Origin: Acidimicrobiales bacterium | Lineage (GTDB): Bacteria > Actinomycetota > Acidimicrobiia > Acidimicrobiales > JAUJNH01 | Length of the DNA: 64,000 nt | Assembly: GCA_030448245.1 (NCBI GenBank) | Contig: JAUJNH010000001.1 | Location: 62,001-126,000 of the forward strand | Reading direction: 5' to 3' | Shown: positions 36,881-45,302 of the stretch, one piece after another | Position numbering within the stretch: position 1 is the stretch's first letter | Layout: each line of letters opens with the position of its first letter | Translations under genes and position numbers: made by a program | The notes under the pieces: model-generated | Told to the model about the DNA's origin: nothing | Seen by the model: the letters and a program-made list of their open reading frames with translations, nothing else | Database searches by the model: none

Positions 36881-37087
36881 ATGGGAACCACCGATACCGG
36901 GCGGCATCTGTCCCCCGAGCAGGTCGCGGAGCGCGAAGGCGTGCCCGTGGCCACCGTCTACCAGTGGCGCAGCCGGCGCACCGGGCCGCCCGGGTTCAAG
37001 GTCGGGCGCCACGTCCGCTACCGCCTTGCCGACGTAATCGCCTGGGAGGAGCGGCAGATCGCCGCCGATCACCAAGGCGCCACCTGA
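36881..37087 (+). CDS. Excisionase-like MerR-type helix-turn-helix protein
   Basis: A 68-residue protein from ATG 36881. LSPEQVAEREGVPVATVYQW is a MerR/excisionase-type helix-turn-helix, followed by PPGFKVGRHVRYRLADVIAW, the small wing typical of Xis-like (HTH_17) proteins. It would direct the integrase toward excision or act as a regulator. It starts the rightward replication-type operon. Confidence 0.85.
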   Translation: MGTTDTGRHLSPEQVAEREGVPVATVYQWRSRRTGPPGFKVGRHVRYRLADVIAWEERQIAADHQGAT

Positions 37088-37320
37088 TGGATGCCCGGAC
37101 GCGAGGAGGGCGGGGCTCGACCCCCCGCCCCCCGCACCTTCAGCTGATCCGCACCAGCAGGTCCGAGGGTACCCCAGAGGTCCCGCCGGTCAGGCACACA
37201 CAGTGTGACGCGGAGGCCGCGCTCAAGGCCGGCAACGTGATCAGGATGATCTTGGCCGGCTACATCTCGCCGGCGGAGGCGATGCCCTGGATCGGCCTCG
37301 AGCTCGGGGTGCGATCGTGA
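37087..37320 (+). CDS. Small hypothetical element protein
   Basis: A 77-residue protein from ATG 37087, sharing one base with the excisionase stop. The first half is Arg/Pro rich and likely disordered; the second half (DAEAALKAGNVIRMILAGYISPAEAMPWIGLELG) looks like a short helical domain. No family recognised. The overlap with both neighbours supports real translation. Confidence 0.55.
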   Translation: MDARTRGGRGSTPRPPHLQLIRTSRSEGTPEVPPVRHTQCDAEAALKAGNVIRMILAGYISPAEAMPWIGLELGVRS

Positions 37321-37454
37321 GCCTCGTACCCATCACCGTGCACCGCTGGCGGGTGAAGTTGTGGCTCGCTGCTGTCGCGGTCGCCGAGCGCCGGCTGCGC
37401 ACGGCCTACAACCAGCTCGTAGCAACCGGGCAGCAGGACCAGGCGGACTCGTGA
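37317..37454 (+). CDS. 45-residue element protein
   Basis: GTG at 37317 overlaps the previous stop (GTGA), and the stop at 37454 overlaps the primase GTG in the same way. The product begins MSLVPITVHRWRVKLWL and has an amphipathic helix with many Arg residues in the middle. No family recognised; the double coupling is the main support. Confidence 0.5.
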   Translation: MSLVPITVHRWRVKLWLAAVAVAERRLRTAYNQLVATGQQDQADS

Positions 37455-38362
37455 ACGGCCAGACGCTCCCCCGTGGCGCGCAGGGCACCCTGCGGGCCGG
37501 GTTGTCGTACATCGGCCGCGGGTGGCCGGTGGTCCTGCTGCACCACGCCACCTCGATCGGGTCGAAGAAGGGGCCCGACCGGGCGAGGTGTAGCTGCGGT
37601 GACACCGCCTGCACCTCCCAGGGCAAGCACCCGAGGACGAAGCACGGCCTCGAGGACGCCACCCTCGACCCGCAGGCGTTCGCCAGGGCGCTGAACCGGT
37701 GGCCCGACGCCAACCTCGGCGTGCGCACCGGGATCGGCTTCGACGTGCTCGACATCGACAGCGAGGCCGCCGACCTCGCGCTCGGCGAGGTTGCACGGGC
37801 GGCCGGCGCCCGGCTCGAGAGCAGAGGCCCGATGGTCCGCACCGGCCGCGGCTGGCAGCTCTACTGGCAGCCGACCGGGCACGGGAACGCCGTGGGCCTG
37901 GTACCCGATGCCGACTGGCGTGGCCGGGGCGGCTACGTGATCTGCCCGCCGAGCGTGCACCACACCGGCGCGCCCTACCAGTGGGAGGTCGGCTGCGGCC
38001 CCGAGGAGCCGCTCGAGCCGGCCCCATCCTGGCTGACAGCCCTCCTGTCCAAGCCCTCCGCGCCGGCATGGACAGCTTCTACCGCCACTGGGGCCCCGGG
38101 CGACCCGTACGTCGCCCGGGCCATTGAGGGCGAGGCCGGCCGGGTCGCACTCGCACCCGAAGGCCAGCGCAACCACGAGCTCAACAGGGCAAGCTTCAAC
38201 CTCGGCACCCTCGTCGGCGCCGGCCGCCTCGATCCTGGTACCGCCGCCGCCGCCCTGCTGACCGCCGCGCAGCGGGCCGGCCTCGGCCAGCGTGAGGCTG
38301 AGGCCACCATCGCCAGCGGCCTGCGCAGCGGCATCGCCAACCCTCGGAAGGCGGCGGCATGA
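37451..38362 (+). CDS. Bifunctional DNA primase/polymerase-domain protein
   Basis: A 303-residue protein from GTG 37451. Residues 15-200 form a prim-pol fold: GRGWPVVLL, a Cys/His zinc motif (CSCGDTACTSQGKHPR), NLGVRTGIGFDVLDIDS with the metal-binding acidic pair, and GRGWQLYWQP. The C-terminal 80 residues are helical. It makes primers for element replication or repair. Its ATGA overlap with the next gene points to a primase plus helicase pair. Confidence 0.83.
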   Translation: MNGQTLPRGAQGTLRAGLSYIGRGWPVVLLHHATSIGSKKGPDRARCSCGDTACTSQGKHPRTKHGLEDATLDPQAFARALNRWPDANLGVRTGIGFDVLDIDSEAADLALGEVARAAGARLESRGPMVRTGRGWQLYWQPTGHGNAVGLVPDADWRGRGGYVICPPSVHHTGAPYQWEVGCGPEEPLEPAPSWLTALLSKPSAPAWTASTATGAPGDPYVARAIEGEAGRVALAPEGQRNHELNRASFNLGTLVGAGRLDPGTAAAALLTAAQRAGLGQREAEATIASGLRSGIANPRKAAA

Positions 38363-39734
38363 CGAACCCCGCCGTCGACCGCATCCTCGGCGACCTCAGC
38401 CCGATCAGCGGCAACGGGAGCGGTGCGCGCGCAGATCGAGATGTGCACGGCAGTTCGATCTCCTCGGTAGCACCCGAGCACTCGGCCGAGGATCGCTGGC
38501 CCGTCCTCGATCCCGCCGCCTGCACGGCCTGGCCGGTGAGGTGGTAGCCGTCCTCGACCCGCACACCGAAGCCGACCAGGCCGCCGTGCTCATCTCGTTC
38601 CTGACCGCCTTCGGCTGCGCGGTTAGCGCCGGCCCGCACGCCTTGGCCGACGCGTCAGAGCACCCCGCCCGCCTGTTCGCCGTCCTGGTCGGTGCCACCT
38701 CCCGTGGCCGCAAGGGCACGGCTATGGCCAACGTGCGCCGGGTCTTGGCCGCCGCTGACCCCGTGTTCACCTCCGAGCGCATCCTCGGCGGTCTGGCCAG
38801 CGGGGAGGGCTTGATAGCGGCGGTCACCGATGGCACCGTCGACAAGGACAGCAACCTCGTCGGAGCCGTCGAGGACAAGCGGTGCCTGGTCTACGAGCCG
38901 GAGTACGTCCGGGTGCTGAAGGTCTGCGGCCGGGACTCCTCGACCCTCAGCGCGATCCTCCGCGACGCCTGGGACCGCGGCGACCTCCGGGTCATGACCC
39001 GCAAGGACCCGCTCCGGGCCACCGGGGCCCACGTCGGGATGCTCGCCCACGTCACCGCCGACGAGCTGCGCCGGAGCCTCCTCGAGTCCGACGCCGCCAA
39101 CGGGTTCGGCAACCGCTTCGTGTTCGTCGCGGCCCGCCGGTCCAAGCGGCTCCCGGCCGGGGGGAACCTCGACGACTCCGAAGTCCACCTCCTCGGCAAG
39201 AAGGTGGCCGCAGCCCTGACCGCAGCCCGGCCGCTCGGCATCCTCCGCCGTTCAGCAGCGGCCGCCGCCCTGTGGGAGGAGATCTACAACGCCATCAGCG
39301 ATGAGGCCGACGGGATGGTCGGCGCCCTCACCGCCCGGGCCGAGGCCCAGATGCTCCGCCTCAGCGTGGTCTACGCCCTGCTGGACGGCTCCCGCACCAT
39401 CGAGGTCCCCCACATCCGGGCCGCCTCGGCGATGTGGAACTACAGCGCCGCCACCTTGGCCTACGTGTTCGGCGATGCCCTCGGCGACGAGGTGGCCGAC
39501 CGTCTTCTCGGCGCGCTGCGCCAGGCTGGCGAGGAGGGTCTCGACCGCCAGGCGCAGCGCGATGTGTTCGGCCGCCACGTCCCAGCTGCCCGGCTCGCCC
39601 TGGCCCGTGAAGCGCTCGAGCGCAAGGGCCTGGTGGTCACCACCACCGAGGAGACCGGCGGCCGACCCAGGACCGTCACCCGCTCTGCGCGGAGCGCAGT
39701 AAGCGCAGGAAGCGCAGGAAGGGCGGGCCGATGA
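38359..39734 (+). pseudogene. DUF3987-like replication ATPase with a frameshift near 38520
   Basis: ATG 38359 overlaps the primase stop and gives 54 residues ending WPVLDPAA before the frame fails at a TAG. Stepping back one base at 38520 gives LHGLAGEVVAVLDPHTEADQ and the full DUF3987-like domain. Joined, WPVLDPAALHGLAGEVV matches the family at this point. The downstream part has a P-loop-like GATSRGRKGTA and a Walker B-like LVYEPEYVRVL. So it is either a broken gene, a base-call error, or a frameshifted gene; internal GTGs could also start a shorter form. Confidence 0.7.
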
Positions 39735-39767
39735 GGGTTACTGCGCCAACTGCGCTTACTGCGCCCT
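39694..39767. repeat. Inverted sets of 9-bp repeats with a perfect 15-bp inverted repeat
   Basis: Three 9-base units starting GCGCAG (from 39694) face three 9-base units of ACTGCGC type (39740-39766). GCGCAGTAAGCGCAG (39694-39708) and CTGCGCTTACTGCGC (39750-39764) are exact reverse complements, 41 bases apart. The left set is also the end of the coding frame (Ser-Ala-Gly repeats). It may be an iteron-like origin, an operator or a transcript hairpin. Confidence 0.55.
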
Positions 39768-39823
39768 GCACAGCAGCAGGGCACCACGACAGGACCACCA
39801 AGACCAAGGAGAACAGCAACGCC

Positions 39824-40075
39824 ATGACCACGACCACCTCACCCGCGGATCACCTCGAGGCCCGCCTCGCCGGGTTCGGCAAGCTCGGCCTGCTCAAGCT
39901 CGCCGCCGCCCTCGTCACCAACGACCGCTGCAGTGCGCTCACCGTCGGCCTGGCGATGGACGCCCTGCCGATCGACGTCGACCTCACCGACGAGCTGGTG
40001 GCCGACGCCCTCGAAGCGCTCGGTGAGCTGGCACACGACCTCGCCAACGACCTCGACGACGGGCCGCAGCGATGA
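39824..40075 (+). CDS. Small acidic element protein
   Basis: An 83-residue acidic helical protein from ATG 39824, with AAGGAG 12 bases upstream. It has FGKLGLLKLAAALVTNDR and an Asp/Glu-rich C-terminal half (LTDELVADALEALGEL). An earlier in-frame ATG at 39731 overlaps the previous stop and would add 31 residues. No family recognised. Confidence 0.55.
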   Translation: MTTTTSPADHLEARLAGFGKLGLLKLAAALVTNDRCSALTVGLAMDALPIDVDLTDELVADALEALGELAHDLANDLDDGPQR

Positions 40076-40334
40076 CAGAACCCGAAACTCGGAACCCGTA
40101 CACACCCCGCCGAACAGCCCCTCTCGGTCCCAGAGCGACATCGACCCGCGGTGCTACCCCACCCCCTGGGGGGCACCCCCGTGGCGACCTGGCCCGCGAA
40201 AAAATCTGAGATCGGGTGACAGAGACCCGCCGCCCGTCTCCTGCACTCACGAGCGCATGAGATGTCCCGTGACAGGAGGTGGGGGTGGGCGCCTCTCACC
40301 TCGACGGGAACGTTTCATCTAGGCTTTACGGCCG
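40076..40334. other. Gap upstream of the WhiB-like gene
   Basis: No coding frame with family-like content was found. It holds GTGACAG motifs at 40216-40222 and 40269-40275 and a candidate -10 (TAGGCT, 40320-40325) 9 bases before the WhiB start. Confidence 0.4.
40320..40325 (+). promoter_or_regulatory. Candidate -10 element of the WhiB-like gene
   Basis: TAGGCT fits TANNNT and lies 9 bases before the ATG at 40335, suggesting a very short or absent leader. No matching -35 is evident. Confidence 0.35.
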
Positions 40335-41003
40335 ATGGTCGCGCCAGCGCCCCGTGGCGAGAACGTCGCCGAGCTCCTGGCCTCTGCGGAGGCGCTCGAC
40401 AGCCCGCCTCCCGGCCTCGAGAACCTCATCGGCGCCCTGCTGGCCAACCGGCCCCCGTGGATGAGGGACGCCCTCTGCGCCGAGTCTCACCCTGGGGTGA
40501 CCTTCTTCCCGGAGCGCGGCGAGGACGTCGGGCCAGCGAAGCGGGTGTGTTCGCGGTGTCTGGTGCTCGCCGAGTGCAGAACCTGGGCGATGGAGCAGGG
40601 CGCCGAGCTGCTGGGCGTGTGGGCCGGTACCACCCCTGGGCAGCGACAAGAGATGCGCAAGGCGGATCCCCGCCCGCCGAGGTCCGTGCGGCATCGAGTC
40701 GAGCGATCGACAACCCGTGCGCCTCGATCGACGGCCCGCCCGCCCGTCAAGAAGATGATGACTGCCAGCACCTTCCTCGCCAGCCAGCCCGGCCAGGACC
40801 ATCCGGCCAGAGCGGTCGCCTCCGCCGTTGGCGGTGACGGCCGAGCAGTCGACCGAGCACTCGCCCTGCTCGTCGAAGGCGGCTACCCCACCGTGCAGGT
40901 GGGCGGGATCGGCGCCGATGGCCGCCACCACCCGAGAGCCCCCTACTACCGGCACCTGAGGCCCTACACCGCCACCGAGGACCGCTCTACTACGGCGGCG
41001 TGA
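40335..41003 (+). CDS. WhiB-family Fe-S transcription factor with C-terminal extension
   Basis: A 222-residue protein from ATG 40335. The WhiB domain has the four cluster-binding cysteines Cys48, Cys72, Cys75 and Cys81 in the canonical CxxC-x5-C spacing, FFP after the first Cys, and the turn GVWAG (consensus GVWGG). Most WhiB proteins have 80-130 residues; here about 110 extra residues follow, including a Ser/Arg-rich linker and a region (ARAVASAVGGDGRAVDRALALLVEGGY) that may be a winged helix. Such proteins bind sigma factor and DNA and respond to redox or NO. It is carried on the putative element. Confidence 0.85.
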   Translation: MVAPAPRGENVAELLASAEALDSPPPGLENLIGALLANRPPWMRDALCAESHPGVTFFPERGEDVGPAKRVCSRCLVLAECRTWAMEQGAELLGVWAGTTPGQRQEMRKADPRPPRSVRHRVERSTTRAPRSTARPPVKKMMTASTFLASQPGQDHPARAVASAVGGDGRAVDRALALLVEGGYPTVQVGGIGADGRHHPRAPYYRHLRPYTATEDRSTTAA

Positions 41004-41140
41004 CAGCCTCCTGATGGTGACGGCGCTGGCCTCCTCGTGTTAGGCAGCGCCGCCACCACGGGCTGTCTCTGTGCCCCTTCTGCTTTCACGCGAAACAGCG
41101 AATATGCTCAGCGTGCCGGGCGTGCTGAACCGCCCGGGAG

Positions 41141-41178
41141 GCGGAGCCGCCCCGTGTCCTAGAACGGGGCGGCTCCGC
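41141..41178. terminator. Strong hairpin between convergent genes
   Basis: GCGGAGCCGCCCCGT (41141-41155) pairs perfectly with 41164-41178 across an 8-base loop. It sits between the WhiB stop and the stop of the leftward gene at 41196. There is no U tract on either side, so it would act as a non-canonical or bidirectional terminator. Confidence 0.5.
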
Positions 41179-41195
41179 ATCACCCGCGGGAACGC

Positions 41196-41438
41196 TCAGG
41201 CTGCGCCTACCTCCTTCCTGTTGTCGTGGGGCGGCCGCTCGAGGTCTGCCACGGTGGCCCACGCCTTCTCGGCGGCCGCACGGGCCTCGGCCACGTCGAC
41301 GAACCCCGGCCGCTCGGCCGCCTCGTCCGCGATCCTCGACAGCAGCTTGCGTACGTGCCAGGCGAGCCGCTCCTCGATGGTCGAGGACCTCGACGGCAGG
41401 TCACGCATCAACTCACTGATGGCGGTGGCGGTGCTCAC
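41196..41438 (-). CDS. Small hypothetical protein
   Basis: An 80-residue protein from GTG 41438, overlapping the stop of the gene upstream (GTGA). It is helical and charged (SSTIEERLAWHVRKLLSRIADEAAERP) with a short C-terminal tail. No family recognised. The pair ends at the hairpin at 41141-41178. Confidence 0.5.
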   Translation of the reverse strand: MSTATAISELMRDLPSRSSTIEERLAWHVRKLLSRIADEAAERPGFVDVAEARAAAEKAWATVADLERPPHDNRKEVGAA

Positions 41439-41734
41439 CGGAGGAGTGGGGACAGGTCGTACTCCACCGGGGTGAACTGGCCGGGCACCGGGTTGACGCC
41501 GGGCTCTGACGCCTCCCAGATCGCGTCGTGAAGGCCGAGCCGGTCCGCCACCTCTACCAAGGTCGGCAGCCCGGCCAGCGTGTCGAGGAACTGCCACATG
41601 GTGTCGCCGTGCTCGAACGGCGCCTCGAACCGCAGCCGGTCGATCGCCTTGCCGCACGCCCGGACGGCACCGGCGGCACGCCTTGGCTCAGGACGGCACG
41701 CGGCTCTCGCACAACATGCTTGAGCAGAGGGCAT
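41435..41734 (-). pseudogene. Truncated hypothetical protein, 5' end lost
   Basis: Reading toward the left, HGDTMWQFLDTLAGLPTLVEVADRLGLHDAIWE and PGQFTPVEYDLSPLLR look like genuine protein (helical, balanced composition), but upstream of about 41680 the frame becomes low-complexity and collides with the nuclease gene on the other strand. So the N-terminus seems lost at a junction near 41.68 kb. Function unknown. Confidence 0.4.
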
Positions 41735-42804
41735 ACTTGCGTCGGACCTTCACAGGGTCATCAACCCTCGCGGCGCAGCGCGGCTTCGTCCAAGGGATCG
41801 CTGACACAGCCACCTTTCTCAGCGACCTGTGGGAGGACGCCGAGTCGCCGCTGATCACGATGGGCACGGCCGCAGATCGACTCAGCCTCGAGGTACTTCG
41901 AGCCTCGAATCACTCGATCGTTGTGCCTCTGCTCGTCCGCTACTACGAGCGAGCCGAGCACTTGGGCAGTGCGGCCGCGAAGCGTGAGTTCCGTGCCGTT
42001 GTTCGTGCGGCGGCTGCGTTCTGGACCATCTGGCGTTCAAGCCGGACTACGACGTCAGGCATCGATGACGTACATCGTGGCTTGATCAAGTCGGGCCTGA
42101 CCGCCACGGCGCTCCCTCCGCTCGCCCGTACGTCCACCGCCGTGACGAGCCTGCCGTCGGTCGCTGAAGTCAAGAAGGCGCTTCGAAGCATCCTGAAGTC
42201 GAAGCTCGCCGTCGACGATGCGCAGTCCTGGTCAGCGCTCGTCAACTCGCAGCAGCTCTACGACACGGCACGCGTCCTCGCTCGCTACATCCTGCTCTGC
42301 GCGCATGAAGACGCCGTCCGGGCGCCAGGCAGAACTGGTCACGCGGTGCGGGGCGCGAGCGGTGCATGGCCGACGCGCTCGCTTGAGATCTGGCGAGCGC
42401 ACTACTCCGTAGAGCACATCGCTCCGCAACGCCGGCAATCAACCGACACGTCCTACGCATCGGAGCTCTATGACGAAGGCGATATCAATCGCCTTGGGAA
42501 CCTCACGCTGTTGCCGGCGGATCTCAACGGACTGGTCGGAAATAGGCCGTGGCCGTTCAAGCGCGACGTGTTCAACATGGTGTCGAAGACCAACAAGACG
42601 CAACGATTCAACGCGCTGAAGAGTGGTGACCTCTACCGGCTCGGCGCCAAGTCGAAAGCGCTCCTCGAGTCTTCCGACTTCATGCCGTTCTGCAAGTTCG
42701 TCGCGGCGAACCCAGCGGCTGTCTTCGATCGCGCATACGTCAGCGAGCGCGGTCGACGTCTTGCCGAACTCGCATGGGAGCGTCTGTGGGCGGACCGGAG
42801 CTAG
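41683..42804 (+). pseudogene. C-terminal part of a DUF262/DUF1524 (GmrSD/SspE-like) nuclease
   Basis: The open frame gives up to 373 residues. The C-terminal part shows the DUF1524 HNH core: YSVEHIAPQRR with the catalytic His, then INRLGNLTLLPADLNG and NRPWPFKRDVF. This is the nuclease half of DUF262-DUF1524 proteins such as GmrSD and SspE, which cut modified or phosphorothioated DNA. The N-terminal DUF262 NTPase half (about 200-250 residues) is missing, and the frame starts with TTG at a junction near 41.68 kb, so it is probably inactive. GC content is visibly lower than in flanking genes. Confidence 0.65.
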
Positions 42805-44415
42805 CCGAGTCATTAGCGAGGTTCTCCCACGATCTCGCGCACGACGTCGTTCTGCGCGATCCGAACACGCTTTGTCTGTACTGGCCAGGAGCCTGCAGCC
42901 TGACGATCGAGGTGACCGAGTCTCAGTCGTTTGATGGTGGCCATCCGGTCCGTCGAGCCGGTAGCGGTGGCGAGGGCTTTCCCCACCGGCGACGCTCCTC
43001 TGGCGGCGTGTCGAGTCCGTGCAACCCGGGAGACCCGCTCCGCCTGCCCCGTCCGAGTCGCGCTGCCCGCCGCGTAGCTGCGGAACTCTCGATGCTGCGC
43101 ATCGCCTCGTCGCAACTTCCGCTTCCCTTGCGGCCACTCCTTGTGGGGTGGCTCGCTCGTCGCCTCGGGCTTGACGCCGCTGGTGTTGCGCGATTCGTTG
43201 GCATTCGGACGTGTTCGCCGCGCTCACCGCCCTCGCAATGCGCTGCGGGAGAGAGACGGGTGGCTTGAGCTAGTTGATGCGCCGCGCGTGACGCCGCAGG
43301 AGCTCGTCGCTCTCGCTGACGAGCACGGGCTGCTGTCGCTCGCCACAGCTCACGAGTGGCTGCGCAGTCGCGGCGTCGATGCTGCCTTCCACGATGCGTG
43401 GATCGACAGGGACTCGAAGCTTTCGACGATTGGGGGAGCACCTCGCTGTCTGGACCGGCTCGCTCGTCGACAAGGGTGTTGCGCTCCTTGCAGCGCACGG
43501 CGCTCCGATGGCTGCCGAGCAACTCGTCCGCGCAATTGGGGAGGGGCACAACCCTCGTGGCGCACGAGATCGGTTCTTCGGAGATCCGCGTCTCATGCGG
43601 ATCAACCGATCTCAGTGGGCGTTGCGATCCTGGGACCTCGAGGAGTACACGGGCATCACCGATGAGATCGCACAGCGCATCGAGGCCGGTGGCGGCCGTG
43701 CGGACCTCCAGACGCTGGTCGACGAGATCACGAGACAGTTCGATGTTCGGGCGGGTTCGGTAAAGGTCTATGCCGAGGCGCCGATGTTCGTGGTCGACGG
43801 CGGCTCCGTTCGCCTTCGTCGAGATGACGAGCCCTTCCCGATCTCAGGCCACGTGTCTGGTTGTCGAGGGGCGTTCGTCAGTTCCATCGATCAGGTGTCG
43901 GTCGTCCTGCCGGTGGACAAGGACACGACTCGTGGCAGTGGACGAGGCTGTGCCCCCGCCGTAGCCGACCTCCTCGGTGTCTCCCCTGGTCGCCCCCGCA
44001 CCTGGCGCTGGGCCGAGGGTGAGCTCGTCGTGACTTGGCCACGCACCGCTGCGTTCGGCCCATCCATCGGAAGCACACGTGCGCTTGCCCGCTCGGTAGA
44101 TGCAGTGGAGGGGGATTCGATCCGCCTCGACTTCGACCTGGCGGTCGGCGAAGTGCGTTGCCAGCGCATCCCGGCGGTCGTCGACCCGATTCCCGCGCAC
44201 GAGGCGATCGAACTCATCACTGGGGTCGACCTTGACGGCGTCGATCCGCTCGCTGCGATCGCCCCGCCTTGCGCGTACCGCATTCGGACGTGCGGCGACG
44301 ACTTATGGAGCGCGGCGATTCGCTCGTGGCGTCTTTGCTGCCGCGCCCGGAGGTTGACGCTTCACTCGAAGCCGCGCTGCGTGACCTCGCGGACGTCCTC
44401 GACGAACGGGGGTGA
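42786..44415 (+). pseudogene. Frameshifted protein with winged-helix repeats
   Basis: A start at GTG 42786 overlaps the nuclease end. Protein-like sequence then appears in changing frames: LARFSHDLAHDVVLRDPNTL (first frame), RDGWLELVDAPRVTPQELVAL (about 43250-43430), VALLAAHGAPMAAEQLVRAI and ITDEIAQRIEAGGGRADLQT (43430-44260), and finally RRRLMERGDSLVASLLPRPE to a stop at 44415. The middle repeats resemble HARE-HTH or sigma-like winged helices found in large actinobacterial proteins of unknown function. At least three shifts are needed, so the gene is dead. Confidence 0.5.
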
Positions 44416-44458
44416 CGTAGTCCTCGTCCGAGCGCAAGTCGTTCGCCGTCTCCGACTG

Positions 44459-44688
44459 TCAGTCGGCGAGAACGCGCCGGAGGTAGGTCATCAGTGGCTT
44501 CATTGGTCGCGCGTGGCCCGCCATTGCTTCGACCAGGAGCTCACTACCGGTCGACGCATACTCGCACGCGATCTTGATCACCTCCGCCGGCCGGTCGAGA
44601 ATCGACTCGCCTTCCTCGGCGATGGCTAGCAGGCCGAGGTGAGTGATCCTCCAGGGATCGCTTCCGAGGATCGCCCCGTCTGCGAACT
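44459..44688 (-). pseudogene. Fragment of an unknown helical protein
   Basis: On the minus strand, about 76 residues are protein-like: KFADGAILGSDPWRITHLGL, then VIKIACEYASTGSELLVEAM and LMTYLRRVLAD before a stop at 44459. Upstream of 44688 the frame becomes the antisense of the integrase remnant, so only a 3' fragment survives. No family recognised. Confidence 0.4.
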
Positions 44689-44732
44689 TCACCGGTTGCG
44701 CACCGAGCGGTGACCCGCCGCCGAGCCGGCGA

Positions 44733-45269
44733 GGGGGGTATGACCTCAGGCAAGGCGAGGTCTTCGGGCTGCGTCGCAGCGAGATCGACGTCCCACGCCG
44801 GCGCATCCTCGTGCGCCAGCAGGTCAAGTACGAACGGGGCCGCCCGGTCTTCGGGCCACCGAAGGGGAGGAGGACCCGAGAGGTTCCCCTGCCCGAGTTC
44901 GTCTCATCCACGCTGGCTGCACGACCGTTCCGACAAGGAGCCGACGACCTCCTCTTCGTGACTCGTGAAGGCGGCCCGCTCACCCGCACGTACTACAACA
45001 CCCACGTCTGGAAGCCAGCCCTCCGGTGTGCAGGCGTCGAGCCGACGAGGGAGAACGGCATGCACGCGCTCCGGCACTTCTACGCCAGCGTCCAGCTTGA
45101 AGCCGGTACGAGCATCCGCGCCCTGGCCGAATACCTCGGCCACGCCGACCCAGGCTTCACCCTCCGTGTCTACACACACCTGATGCCGTCGACTGAAGAC
45201 CGCGCCCGCTTCGCCGTCGACGAGGCCTTTTCCGTATGCAACGGCCTCGACGGCGGGTCTGGTCGGTAG
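44733..45269 (+). pseudogene. Catalytic-domain remnant of a second tyrosine integrase
   Basis: Family-like sequence starts abruptly at YDLRQGEVFGLRRSEID (Arg of the active site) and continues with HALRHFYAS (His-x-x-Arg), AEYLGHADPG (His) and VYTHLMPS (Tyr nucleophile) to a stop at 45269. The arm- and core-binding domains (about 180 residues) are absent, and the junction is at about 44.73 kb. It is opposite in orientation to the integrase at 34974-36077, so it belonged to another element. Confidence 0.8.
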
Positions 45270-45302
45270 CTCACGGACACTCGGCCCGCTGCGGCTGCCC
45301 TT

